64,000 bases of DNA from Mauremys mutica (lineage: Eukaryota > Chordata > Testudines > Geoemydidae), in NCBI RefSeq assembly GCF_020497125.1, contig NC_059084.1:6165501-6229500 (forward strand). The letters are read 5' to 3'. The position numbers and the translations under genes were made by a program. This document shows positions 50,921 through 63,230 of this stretch, in pieces. The notes below the pieces were generated by a model, which was not told the DNA's origin, searched no databases, and saw only the letters and a program-made list of their open reading frames with translations. The stretch's first letter is position 1. Each line of letters starts with the position of its first letter.

Positions 50921-51025
50921 GATCTTGCAAAGTACTCAGTGCTTCCTGCCTAGTGCTGGGCATCTTCAGCTCCCACTGACTTCAGCAAGAGTTGAGGGCA
51001 CTAAGCACTTTGCAGCACCAGGTCC
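50921..51025. repeat. palindromic mini-element (CTCCCACTGACTTCAGC core)
   Basis: GATCTTGCAAAGTACTCAGT pairs with CTAAGCACTTTGCAGCACC around CAGCTCCCACTGACTTCAGC. Intergenic. Confidence 0.7.
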
Positions 51026-51764
51026 AAAGAACATGAAAAATGGGGGGAAGAAAACAAAACAAGGGCCATTTTAGCTTATGAGAATAAAAAGAATAAAGAA
51101 AAAAGTGTATGCAACCAGGAAATTTTCACTGCTTCGGTTTTTAGTATCTTTAGTCCTTCGGTAACTTATAAATAGATTCAGCTATTTCCAAAAGATATTG
51201 AAATGACATTTATAAAAGAGAAAACTGGTGATCCTGCAAGGAGTTCGGCATGGATGGACCTGTGCACCCACATGAAGCTCTTTGCAGGAAGGGGGCCTAT
51301 AACGTCACTAGAAAAAAGTCCTTTGCTCACAGAAGAGAGAGGGCATGGGGAGTGGCTGTGCCATCTTAATCCCAATTGTGACACACTTAACACCAATCTG
51401 GTGGGACCATCTCTAGTAGAGAAAGTGTCATTCAGTCTTGCACAATCAGGTCCTAAATAGGTTATGGAGACTAACAGTGTTTGCTCCAGCTGGGCTGAAC
51501 TCTGGGCAGTCAGTCCAGGACACAGCCAAAAAGCCACATATCCAGAAAGCCCTGCTTCCGAGCTGAGATCTTGCATGCCAAGTGATAGCCCGGACTGGAA
51601 CAGTTTGACTGAGATAGAGACCCCTGGGAAGAAAGCTTTGGAACGAGAACCTCAGTGGTAGCTGCGCTAGTGGGTATCATTCTGATAAAAGGAATTTTAG
51701 CAAACTCCAGTTTCACGGTATGAAGGAAGGCTCATCAAAGGGATGGTGAAGGATAATCTTGTGG

Positions 51765-52205
51765 CTACAGCACAGAACGAAGATCTGGTTTCCTGGGATT
51801 TATATTTCCAGATCTGTCCAGACTCCTTGTGTGACTTTGGGCCTGGGTTTTCAAAAGATATTGAGGGTGAAATCCTAGTGTCAATGAAGCTGATGGCAAA
51901 ATGCTCATCAGTGTCAATGGAACTGGGATTTCAGACCTTGGGCATGATTTTCAGAGGCGCTGTGCAGCTATGGCTCCGGCTGAAGTCAACAAAAGCTGGG
52001 GATGTTCGGCAGCTCTGATCATCAGACCTCTGGTATATATAGTTGGGCATCGAAACATTCAGGTGTCCAAAATCTGAGTCCACGTTGGAAAATGTGGGCC
52101 CTAAATCTCTCTGGGCTAGTTTCCTCCTGTGTGAAATGAGGGTCCTCACACTTCCCTTCCTCACAGGGATGCTGTGAGGCTCCGGAGATTAATATTAGGG
52201 AAGCA
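51765..52205 (+). mobile_element. MIR-type SINE interrupted by stacked palindromic elements
   Basis: The head with CCTTGTGTGACTTTGGGCC is separated from its continuation, CCTAAATCTCTCTGGGCTAG, TTTCCTCCTGTGTGAAATGA and CTTCCTCACAGGGATGCTGTGAGG. About 250 bases of short palindromic sequence lie between them (51845-52098). Confidence 0.65.
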
Positions 52206-53315
52206 TTCAGCAGTTTGTGGATGGAAGAAGCTATGGAAATGCAAAGTAGCACTGTCGGCAGCATCCCCACAATGTCCAAGGCTTCCCAGGAATCAGAGGG
52301 AAAATGACAGATTTCATGCACTGGTTATGGCAAATTTCACAGATTACGCAGGGTTGTTAGGAGATGATGTCAAAGCACAAATGTAATTTGTGTTGTTTTA
52401 AGTGGGTCTAGTCATTAGATATGAAAAGAAACAGCATGAAACATTGAGCCCTGCTCTGACTGTGGCTTCTCTTTTCTGAGATGTATTCATTAGGCTGCAG
52501 AGGAAAGGTGAGCAGATTTTGGTTCCAATGGAAGGTCTGCCAGAAGAGCCCAATCTGCTGAGGCTACAGTGGGGATGTGTCACGCCTCTGGCTGTCCAGT
52601 GCTGCCTGTGATCCCTCTGGCACAGAGGAGGTGGTAAGATGTGAGCCACTGCAAACTTTCCCAACAGAGTCCCCACCATGGATGGCTTTGCCTCAGGGTC
52701 TCTTTTGGCTTCTGATGGCATTCAATCCAGAAACAACCCTGTACAATTGCTCCTTAATTGCCGCTCCAATGGCAATGATAGATTACCAAAAACAATTAAA
52801 TAATGAAGAAGTAAGAGGACTCCTGACCTTTGCAGCAAATATGGATTCTAAGACACACCCTCCCTTGATATCTCTTACCTTTTTATCTGGTCCTGAAGTC
52901 CTTGAGCAGGTAATATTCCTCCTACTGGCTTCAATAAGAGATCTGGGCATGGCATGATTGTTGAATTGGGCTCATCTTTGTCAGATTTATAGAGTTTCAG
53001 GAAAGTCTGGGCATAGCATCATTTCCAGACACACTAAATACAGCTTCCTGAGATAAGTAATAAAGGGGGAAAAAAAGGGATTAGCAATACCTTTTATTCG
53101 ACTGCTGAAAATGAACTCAAACAAGCACACTTTCTAGAGTCATGCACACATCAGGCCATGAAAAATGGAGTTACAATGAAACAATAGATACAGCATTCAG
53201 GGGATAACAATACATCAAAAGGGAAGATTGCATCAAAACAAAAAATGGGTGTGGATTGGAGATGTCCTGGATGATAATGACTAAAAACTCTCTTGATCAG
53301 GGGAGAAAACAAAGG

Positions 53316-53385
53316 GTGTATTTATAGGAGTAAATACACAAAAAATATAGTGTATTTACTCCTATAACAGAAGGAGTAAATACAC
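53316..53385. repeat. three-armed inverted/direct repeat
   Basis: ATAGGAGTAAATACAC (53324-53339) and GTGTATTTACTCCTAT (53350-53365) are a perfect 16-base inverted repeat with a 10-base A/T loop. AGGAGTAAATACAC recurs at 53372-53385 and GTGTATTTA also precedes the left arm at 53316. Confidence 0.9.
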
Positions 53386-56248
53386 TACAGGAGAGGCAGC
53401 TCCTTCTTCTCTTTATTATTTGTTGCAAAGGAGGTCTTGTTAGCCCTGCGTGGGGAAACCATGATGACATATTTCTAGGAAGATGTGCTTGATGTAACAA
53501 GGCCTGATCTAGGATGGGTTCTGTGTGATGATTTTAGCAGGTTAGGTCCTGTGTAGGTTAGGTCCTGTCAGCCGGGGATGATAGCAACTTTCTATCAAGA
53601 AATGTGTGTACATTTATTTGGCAAGAAAGATGCTACCACGGGGCCAATTGTGCCTCCAAGATCTGTATGTGGAAGGAATCCTAGGAGCTCGATTATTATG
53701 GTGAAGGGTGAGAGGGCACAGGAGAACCTAGGTTTATAGACAGACCCTCCAAAGGAGGATCTCAACCCTACTGTTTGGAAGGGGACAGAGTTCAATTGCC
53801 TTTATACGATCATCCCTCATTTCCTAGGACCCTGCAGAGGGCTCTGCGTAAGGTTATGATCTGTGCAGGGATTTGGGAGAAATGAGCATCTCCGTGTGGG
53901 GTTGGGGTCACATACATCCCCTTTCCAGACCCATGGAGCTCCCCTGGATGGAAGTACAGTCTGGGCTTTCTCAATTGGTCTGTGCCACCCTCTTTGCACA
54001 AGGGATCCCCCTTTAAAGGGTGCAGGGAAGTCCCTGAGACAGCTGTTGCCAGAGAAGCAAGCCTGAGGAGGTCAACAGCCAGGGGCTCAGAGTCATGGTC
54101 CCTGATCAAACAATCAGGGAGGAACTCCACGCAGGGCTCCCTATTTGATTTTCTTCTGCCTTAGGCTCCTGAAGTGGCTGTACTATGGAAAGGGATGACC
54201 CAGTTCACAATTCAAAAGACACATGACCTTAGGAAATCAATATTCCTATTAAGAATCCTTCAAGCTGCATCATTAACTCCTCAATCAGGAAAAAAAATCC
54301 TATTGACACCCCTCCTGAAATCCCACTGAACTTTTTGCCAGGCAGGAGTTCAGGAGAGGGGTCATCTTTGGGAGCTGAAGACCCTGGACACGGAGAAGTT
54401 AAAACATACTTCATTCTTGGGTGGTTTTAAAGGGCCTTTCTAAAGACCTGATCTGGCCCCTTTGAACTCAACAAGGGCTTTTCTATTGACTACAGTGGGA
54501 GCAGGAGCTGGTCCTTAGAATAAATAAGTCGCCCAGGCCCAATCCTACATACCCTTATCATACCCTACATACTCGGAACCCAATTCAGCAAGACGCAAGC
54601 ATGTGTCTGACTTTCAACATGTGAATAGTCCCAGAGACATCAGTGAGATACTCCCATGCTTAACGTTATGTGTCTTCCTAAACTGAAGTCTCAGGTAGTA
54701 GGTAATTGGACTAATTATGTGAAAGTGAGGACTACCTGAGTCAGGAAGAGTTTTCAGGATTAGGGTCTGGAAGTGTAACTATCTCCCCTCAAGAAATACT
54801 CGCCCTCATGTTTCTTTTTACCCTTCTTAATAGCCTCTGGAGATTCAATATGATTTTCTGATGCATAAAAAGGTCTGATTGACGCTCAGTTGCCTTTCTG
54901 TCCTGTCTCAGTTTATTAAAATAAAACTGTAGGAGAAGAATCCTTTCTGTGGCAAGCTATTTATTATTTCAGTCCTGCTATGTTTTGCCATTTCTCCAGG
55001 ATGGGTCCTTTGTGTTATAATTTTGTTTGAAAATATTTGCGCCCATGGAGTTTTCAAAACCAAGAGCTGACACAAAGAAAGTAGGAAACTGAAATAAATT
55101 ACACAGAGGCGAGGTTCTTGCAGACACAGCTGCAGTCCAGCCTTTTCCACACTGTTCCTAGCTGATAGCAAAGAATTTAACTCAAACCAGCATAATACCA
55201 ACTTGTTCCTGTTGTTTTTGAAGTAGCATTTTTACATTCTGATGCCAGGGTGCCTGACCCAAAAGTGCAGCATGAGACTTCTTTATTCATGTTCTAAAGA
55301 ATGTTCCCGCTGCATCCATAAAAAATAAAACAAACCTTCAAACATTTCCTGCAAATATAAATACAGCAAAAGCTCCTTAAATCCAGAGCTTTTCAGGCGA
55401 GGTAATTTGGTATTTTCTGTGGGCATATTCATTTCAGCTGGAATAAAATGTGTTTCATTGTGTTAGACTGCATTAATTGGTGCATGTCAGATTATGTTCA
55501 GTGGACAGGTCAGAAAAATTCACTGTTTGAAACCAATGGGACTTGTGTCCATTTAGAGGTCTAACTTCTTGTTTTAGGTGTTATAGGGACTTTTTTCTTT
55601 GATTGTTTTTTCTTTCTTTCATGGCTGCTGATTTGAATAACAATAGTGAAGTTAATATGAGGTTTTCTCACCACTTTGGGCATAATCCTACTTTTCTTGA
55701 GTATAATCAAGGAACGCTTTAATGGGCCATTTGTTTCTTCAGCATCATGATGCCCCAGCTACCACCATATTCTGACACTACTGCAACAAGTACTCTTTTG
55801 CATTTATTTAAAGGAAAAATGCAACTGATCAATCATGGTGCCAAAGTCACATTCTGTTCCCAGCGAAGGCAATGGCAAAGCTCCTGTTGACTTCAGAGGG
55901 AGAAGGAGCAGGTCCAGGGTGGTACACTAAACATTGCTATTTAGCTTAATGGAACCTGTGGAGGTACCACATTATGATCAAATGGGTCTTTCCCATCTCT
56001 TATTTGTGTGATATTGTTATCCTGTTGTGTAGGTGCTTTGCAGCATGAAGCCTGCCATAGATTAACACAGGGTGTATCTGGCTCACTCCTTGGGCTATGG
56101 TGGAGTGGAGGATGGAGCAATGTCTCCCTCTTCTCTGGAGGCCCTTCTACAGAGACTGTGCTTGCAGTTGGCTTTTATGTGGGGTTGTACAATATCCAAT
56201 ATAAACTGTTGCACCTATCTCTGGGGATTTGCTCTGCTACTTGCTGTC

Positions 56249-56465
56249 TGGCCTAGAGACAGTAACTATTCTGGAACTCAGGAGACCTTGATTCTACTCA
56301 TAGCTTGGCCATTGGCCTGCTGGATGACCTTGGGCAAGTCATGTCACTGCTCTATGCCTCAGTTTCCCCATCTGTAAAATGGGGATAAGGATACCAACAT
56401 ATTTTGTAAAGTATGTTGGGATCTATGGATGAAAAGCACTATATAAGAGCTAGGTATTATTATAT
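56249..56465 (+). mobile_element. well-preserved MIR-type SINE
   Basis: Contains the classical core GATGACCTTGGGCAAGTCAT, then GCCTCAGTTTCCCCATCTGT, AAAATGGGGATAAGG and tail GAAAAGCACTATATAAGAGC. It is the best preserved MIR copy in the window, 0.65 kb upstream of the NKAIN4 island. Confidence 0.85.
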
Positions 56466-57119
56466 GTGATGTGTAAAGATATTTGGATAAGTTTATAGAG
56501 ATTTAGAATATCTCAAAATGTAGCAAAGCATGTGCTTTGATTGCAGAATTTGGTGCAAGTTAAGATATGGCCCATTAAGTCCTTTCTACATCAAACTTCT
56601 ATTTATTAATGATTCATATGTGATTTATGCCCAAAGCTAAAATACTAAAAATACTAAAATAAATCCAGTAATATGTATGTACATTTTAAAATGAATTTTG
56701 CTGTGACTGTTACCCCCTTTTTTCTATCACAACTATTCTAGTTAACAAATTTACTGGAAGAAACAGCAAAATAAGGACTACATTTGAGAAAACTGCCACC
56801 TGTTCTTAGAGAACTTGCAGAGCGAAAAGGAGGTGAAGCTGGCTGAGTAAATTCATTGCCCTGCACTATTTACAAAGCTCTGCTCACATCTGATCCTATG
56901 CATGTGTGGTACATGCAGAACGGTGGGTCTGTCTGTATATCCTCTGCTTCCAGGTGGGCGCTGGGTGCCCCATAAGGAGTAGAAGTGTAGGGTGGGTTTT
57001 TGCAGCTACCCAAGTTGACTGGCAGGGCCTGACCCCAATCCCATTGACGTCAATGGCAAGGCTCCCACCCTGCTTGCAAAGATTCTGGATCAGAGCCTCA
57101 ATCAGGCATTGCCTGTTTA

Positions 57120-57790
57120 AGATGTGGCCCCACACTCCAGCCCTCCTCCCCCTCCTCCCCAGCAAGCGGTTCCCCGGAGGGGGCTCTTCCACTTGCTCCG
57201 CGACCGCACGGCTGGGAGAGGCAGCTGCTCTCTCAGCCCGGCTGCTGGCGGAGACGGGGGAGGGGGCTGCCCAGTCCCTGGATGCGGCGGAAGGCAGCTG
57301 GCCCCGGAGATGGTAGCGGGCAGATCCCAGTGAATCAGCCCGGCTCCTTGGTCTGGGGCGTTCGGCTTCGAGCGGCTGGAGGGACCCTCCGGGCTGGGCT
57401 CGGGGAGAATGGGATGCTGCACCGGGCGCTGCACCTTGATTTTCCTCTGCACTTTACAGCTGGTGAGTAGCCGGCTCCTTCCTCGCGCCGGGACAATGCG
57501 CCGGGTTCTGGCCACCCCAGTGGGGAACCCCCATTCGCACCCTCCCCCCCCCCAACACACCCCCCTTATCCCCCAGCGGGGTGGCTGATCCAGGGAAACT
57601 TTTACACGCCGCTCCAGTCCAACTTGCTCCGGGAGCCGAAGCGACACGAGTTGGCACCGATTCTCTCCACCGGCACCCACAGGCGAAGGGAGTGTATGGA
57701 GGGGGGGAGATTGTTGTGTCTGTCTGCGCCGGATCAACCCTGCTTCGCAAACAGAAGGGGAGCGAGCAGCTCATTTTTTGATTGAGCGAT
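57120..57790. promoter_or_regulatory. CpG island promoter and 5'UTR of NKAIN4
   Basis: A GC- and CpG-rich block of about 650 bases surrounds NKAIN4 exon 1, in contrast to AT-rich flanks. No TATA box is seen. The start site probably lies between about 57.12 and 57.35 kb, but it cannot be placed. The 5'UTR may carry upstream ATGs at 57282 and 57311. Confidence 0.8.
57409..57462 (+). CDS. NKAIN4: NKAIN4 exon 1 (first 18 codons; rest of gene beyond window)
   Basis: NKAIN proteins are small four-pass membrane proteins that bind the beta subunit of Na+/K+-ATPase, mainly in neurons. This exon encodes MGCCTGRCTLIFLCTLQL and stops at donor CTG|GTGAGT in phase 0. NKAIN family exon 1 has the same length, phase and pattern (MGxCSGRCTLxxxCxxQL), and the first membrane segment starts here. 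The ATG has A at -3 and G at +4. Calling paralogue 4 rests on synteny: NKAIN4 is the head-to-head neighbour of ARFGAP1 in human and chicken. A longer open frame starting with ATG two codons later reads through the donor in another frame and is not the product. Exon 2 (expected ERQxFDFLGYQWAP) is not in the remaining 6.5 kb. Confidence 0.9.
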
Positions 57791-59801
57791 CAGGCACAAA
57801 CCCGGGAGGGGGAAGGGATGGGGGCAGCCATCCGGCTCAGAACAAAAGATCCCCGGGAAAGGGATCTAACTCCGCTCCCAAACTGCATTGTGAAGAATTA
57901 GGGAGTCCCCCAGTTTTGGTGGGTTGCTTGAAAATTGATGTCCCATGCAGCTGCTTTGGTAATAATCGTTTATTAGAATTATTAATGTTATTACAGAATT
58001 GGGTCCCTTTTAACTTTCAGCCTTTTGATTTATATTTTGGAAGGGGTGGGGGGAGTCGGGATGTAATCCCGAATTGCCAGTTAATTTTCTTTTCTGGGGT
58101 GGCTTCATTATTTTATTTGTTTAAAGGGGCACCTTTAAAAAAAGTCTTGAACTTGCAAGGTCACCCTCCTTTAACAAAAAAAAAAATAATAAACCTGATG
58201 TTAAAAGTCGAAGATTCTCGTAATGATCATCATCAGCAACAGCAAAAAGTTCAAAAGTGCTGAAATAATCAAGATATCAAAGAGGCCAAAGGTACTAATA
58301 CATAAGGCTGCAATGAAAGATTAATGTAATATGCACTTCTTCACTTATTGCATGTGTTCATGCATATGTAAAACTACTTATTTAGAACATTCTCATTAAT
58401 TGTACAAGTATCTATGATCAGAAGCAAACTCCTTTAACGTCTGAAATACTGGTTTTCATACATCGTGGCTTTCTATCACATCTGCATACATGTCAATGCT
58501 GAACTGTGATAAACAAAGGTCTGGTTGTTTTATGATTGTCTGTGCATCTAGCTTGTATCTGGAGGTTCCCCTTGTCAATTGCTAATAGGCTGCAGGGTTT
58601 CTCTTGCCTTAAAAAGGAAATGTCATTCCTTTATTTAATTGTGAAGTGCATTTTTTCTAAATTTGTTTTATTTTGGAGCATAATCTCTAGATCTTGTTGA
58701 GGAAAGGAGCCAGTTGATTTTAATCTCCGTAGTAAATTGGTGCCACTGAGTACTCTAGCTAAAACTGTGTTTTGGAATTGTTTACTGTAACAGTAATTTA
58801 TTTTCCCTGAAGGGACAGTTCTGTGGAAGAAAGAATCTCTCATTTAGCAGAAACTGGAAGCTGCTAGTTTTTAAAACCTAAACCACTGGTCTAAAATTTG
58901 GGTGTGGAGAGCAAAGTTTAGACTATTCACTGTGACTAGCCTAACGAAGAGATGTAAGATTTGACTTGTGGGTACATAAAATAAGGAATGAGGTTCTGTT
59001 GTTTGCATGAAGCATATTACTAGACATGTTTTATGCATGATGATGATAATGATAGTAGTGAGTATTTAGTCTTTTAGTATATGTGTTCTTTCCCATAATT
59101 TTTCACCCATACTGTACAGAAGAAAGAGACTGTAATCATGTTAACATTTGAATAAATTAGTGTTTGAACAATGAATTGTCTCTTCAATCCAGCAGTGTAT
59201 CGGCTTGCTTTTAAAAAAACTACTGGTGCTGCTCTTATTTTTGACAAGCGTGGGAGTTTTCTGGTATCCAGGATACTGGAACAAAGAACCCCGAACATTT
59301 TTTTTCCTTAGGACCCTCCTCCTTGAAGAAAAGAATCAGCTTCTTTGCCCATTCTTAAGCAAGTTTGGATGCCTCTGTCTTGGTGATTTCCCATGGCACT
59401 TGCCTTGGTAAATTGGTAGAGATGAAAAATGTAAAGTATGGGGAGGGAATTCCTGAAGCTCTGTCCTGATGAGCGTGTGATCATGAGCTGTTGGCGAAAC
59501 TCCCAGTAAGTTACTGGGGGAAGCTGTTAGACCTTTTTCCAGCTCTCCTTGTGTGTAAATTGTCACATCTTTTATTCAACAATATAGCTAAGTGAGCTGC
59601 AATAGAATGAGATACTGTACGTAATGGAATCAATTAATACAAAAACCAGAAGCGATCAGACCATCATCATTAATAAATTATAAAGATGTGAACTTTCTTT
59701 GATCGTTGCATGTCTCTGTTCTATTTCACTTGCTATTTTGATCTCTCTATATTCTCCCCTTAGTATTTCCAGACACTGTGCTTCCCACACAAAACTCCTG
59801 G

Positions 59802-59874
59802 CGTGAAATCTTGGCTCTACTGAAGTCAATGAGATTTTTGCCATTGACATCAGTGGGGTAAGAATTTGACCCCT
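59802..59874. repeat. palindromic mini-element in NKAIN4 intron 1
   Basis: GTGAAATCTTGGCTCTACTG pairs with CAGTGGGGTAAGAATTTGAC around GCCATTGACA. Confidence 0.7.
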
Positions 59875-60573
59875 GGTACTTCAAACCTTAATTGCATGCT
59901 TTTATACTACTTTGTTTGGAAACGGCACATTCTTCTATATATTTCTCTAGTGCAATAACTGACTTTATTGGGAGTTTTTATAAATAATAAATACAAGAAA
60001 AGCAAGAGTTCAATTTGCAATGGCTTGTGGAGGTCCTATTGCGCCTTATGTGCAAGTAGTTGGATAACTGCCAGTTGTGCGTGGAAGTGTTCACAGATTC
60101 TGAAATGTTCACAAATTATAGCACAAATGTATGCCTGCAAAAATAAAATATCCAAGTATATTAATCATTGTTGTTTGTTGTTCTCCTGATTTAAAACGTT
60201 TGTCATCCAGCTGGATAGCGGAAGCAACAAATGTGAATTAGGTGATCAGCTACACCACATGAATGCCAAATAGGATCACCAGCAATTCACGGGCTGCAAA
60301 CTCTTTGTCTAAACTATATAGAGCAAGCTAATGAATATGTTTGAAGAGAATCAGGATTGAGTCTCAGCTGATTCGCTGATCAGAAAGAGGCTACATTTGT
60401 AATGAATAATTTGACTAACTCTAATCTTAAACTGTCGTCCACCTGAACATTCCAAATTAAGGTTTTGCTCCTTCGTGGCTCTGTGCTGGTGAGCATAGTG
60501 AATGAAAGGGCTCTTCTGGTGCTCTTCTTCCCTGCCACCCCTATGCATGCAGCAGGGCAAGGTAGCACCACTG

Positions 60574-60658
60574 GTCATGATCCAGCGTGGCCTTCAATGG
60601 AACTTAAGCACAAGCTTAACGTTAAGCACATGCTTACATGTGTTGCTAAATCAGGCCC
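60574..60658. repeat. palindromic mini-element in NKAIN4 intron 1
   Basis: Contains AAGCACAAGCTTAACGTTAA and GCACATGCTTACATGTG and ends TAAATCAGGCC. Half of a longer element of the AAGCACATGCTTAA type also seen at about 54595-54665. Confidence 0.55.
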
Positions 60659-60974
60659 ATAATGCATAGAAGAGTATTGTATGAAGTGGGCTCAGCTAAC
60701 ATGCAACCTGCCCCCCACATTCCTAAGGGGTAACCCATATTCAGTAGGTTGATGGCTAGCTACTAATACACCTACCCTGTAATACCTTTCAGAAGTGCTG
60801 TGCCGAGTCTTCATTTATTTACTCTAATCTAAGGTTTCGTGTGCCAGTCATACATTTTAACATTGTTAGAAGGTCTCTTTCTATAAGTCTATAATATATA
60901 ACTAAACTATTGTTGTACGTAAAGTAAACAAGGTTTTTAAAATGTATAAGAAGTTTCATTTAAAATTAAATTAA

Positions 60975-61085
60975 AATGCAGAGCCTCCCGGACTGGTGGC
61001 CAGGACCGGGGCAGTGTGAGTGCCACTGAAAATCAGCTCCCGTGCCGCCTTCGGCTCACGTGCCATAGGTTGCCTACCCCTGCTG
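60975..61085 (+). mobile_element. hAT-like terminal fragment
   Basis: The segment CACGTGCCATAGGTTGCC followed by TACCCCTG, preceded by GCCACTGAAAATCAGC, matches my memory of the end of a common amniote hAT (Charlie-like) element. Only one end is present. Confidence 0.5.
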
Positions 61086-62883
61086 TAATACATTTCTGCT
61101 CTGGACAGAGAGCATAGTTACTCCCACAGCACGGTGTCCCAGACCTGCCCGCAGAAAATCACAAGGCAGTATCTTTGGTCCCCATCACTGTGCTTGTCAA
61201 GGGAGGGCCCAGTAGTGTGAATTAAGGATGGATGGACACAACTGGTTTTATTGTCTCACTTTAACTTAGAAACTAATGTTACCTGAATGGACTCCGCCTC
61301 CCTCCCCCCCATGAATCTTTGTTGAAACAAGAACATTAGGAAAAGCTTAAGCAAAATCTGAATAAGTTGTATCTTTTCCCAGTGAGGGAATGGTACCTGG
61401 ACTCCATCCCTGTGAAGTGTGTTAGAGAAATGTTCAGTATAGAAATTAATGATACAAAAGATTTCTAGTGGAGGATTTCACAACCTATGTGGAATACTGC
61501 AGTGTGTATCACTAGGGAGCATCCACCAGGACCCTCAAAACATTGTGGGATTGGTGGGTCCCCGCAAGAAACCATGGACAGTTGCTAGGTTCCAGATAGG
61601 AAAAATGTTAATAACTGGTGATCCAGTCCTTCCTCCCTGCCAGTAAGCAGATTGTTCACAATAGTATATTTCTTCGAGTAATAAGTGATTGTGTGTGCTG
61701 AAGGCACCATCTGAATTTATTACAACCAGACCAGGCATGGAAAAATTCCCTCCCTCCCCATAATCCATCCCAACAAATCAAGTAATTGTTGTTTAAATTC
61801 AGTCCATGGGTTGGGAGTATGGATGCCAAGCGTAAACTTGGAGGCAATTTTACAAATACATTTAGAACCCCTTCTTCTCAGAGGCTCTAGATGGAAAAAA
61901 TGACAAACTTTTCCCATTAACAGTGAGAGAGGAGCCCACACAGAATTTCTACTCACAGAAACAAACCAAAAGTAACTATATCCATGTATTTATTTCTTCT
62001 CTCTGTCTCTCCAGCCCCTCTCCTTTTTCTGACAACGTCTTTTTAATTTCTTACAGAAGTGGGTGATCAGTTCTGGAAACTATCCTTCTCTAGCAACCTC
62101 TAATGACTAACATGGCCGTGTCAGCTTGATCTAGCAGAAAGTTGATAAACTAAAACACTGGAAAAAATTTTAAAAGGTACATTGGCCTTTGGGATTGTAC
62201 AGGGTATAAATCAGAACAGAATATGGCCAAAAAATGAACAAACATAAAATATTTAAACTTTATACAATTTATAAACTTCCAACTCCATTTCCTACATTAA
62301 AGGCAGCAACGGACCTGGATGCTGATTTTAGATCCACCCACTCTCAATCTCCAGCACAGGCAAAATTTGGATTCACATACGGGTCCCAACTTTGCAGCTG
62401 GCTCTTGGCCCCTCTTTATATATTGAGCTGAACCAAGCAGCCCAAAACTTTGGGGAAGTTCACACCAGCCTGTCAGCTGTAATTCATATGCTCCTTGGGG
62501 CAGGAACTCTCTCTCTGATATCCTACAGTTCCAAGCACACTGTCTGCCCTGAATAGCAATCAGGTACTAGACTCTGCCAGGCCTCTACATGAGTGAGGGT
62601 TGGGAGAGAGGGTATAAGGAGCCTTCCCCTGCACTTTGCATTGCCTGGCTAAGAGCCAAGCGGAAGTACATTCCCTGAACTTTTGGAAGTAGAGGGACTG
62701 CTCCCTTGCTATTCTCTGGGGGTGCCCAACATGCCAAAGTTGTGTGGGAGAAGGAGGAAGGGACATTCTCACCTTTGCCCTCCCACACCAACCAGCCCAT
62801 GGAGCAGAGACGGCACTGCTGGGAGAGTTAGATACATCCCCTGAAGAGGTACTGTATGCTCCCTGAGGCTCCCCCAGGTGGTA

Positions 62884-62935
62884 TCATAGATACATAGGCG
62901 TGTAGGACTGGAAGGGATGATTTCATACAGTCGCT
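62884..62935 (+). mobile_element. CR1-like LINE 3' tail fragment
   Basis: ATCATAGATACATAGGCGTG and TAGGACTGGAAGGGATGATT resemble the CR1 3' end shared by sauropsids. It is short and diverged. Confidence 0.5.
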
Positions 62936-63089
62936 AATGCTGTGCTGTGCCTCACTGGCAGGTTTGAACCCAGAGTAGTTAAAACAAAAGCAGGTGCCCA
63001 AATCAGCAGTGTGCCCATTGCTTATCATATTGATCAGAATCATCTCATTGTTACCATGTGCTCCCCCATATTTTATCACCTTCACCTGT

Positions 63090-63230
63090 TGAATCTCATC
63101 TTATACTTAGATTGTAAATGCTTCAAAGCAGGGACTGTCTTCTTGTTATGTTTGTACAGCTCCTAGCACAGTGGGGCCTTGGTCCCCATCTGTGGTCCTG
63201 AAGCACTGCCACAAACTATACAATAAGTAT
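63090..63230 (+). repeat. dispersed amniote repeat (TTGTACAGCTCCTAGCACAG type)
   Basis: The stretch with TTAGATTGTAAATGCTTC, GCAGGGACTGTCTTC and GTACAGCTCCTAGCACAGTG is a familiar dispersed repeat of turtles and crocodilians. A related fragment is at about 62494-62570, and its reverse complement starts the composite repeat at 8.31 kb. Confidence 0.6.

Larger units (their letters stand above)
44141..57119. other. intergenic region between the ARFGAP1 and NKAIN4 promoters
   Basis: About 13 kb without a recognisable exon. It contains the SINEs and palindromic elements listed separately. It also has a pair of related segments at about 47608-47660 and 51450-51505 sharing AGGTCCTAAAT and GGTTATGGAGACTAACAGTG. 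Confidence 0.65.

Noticed and set aside
57117..57774. Two antisense open frames over the NKAIN4 island
   Set aside because: Low-complexity GC-rich translations with no recognisable domain; the sense exon explains the island.
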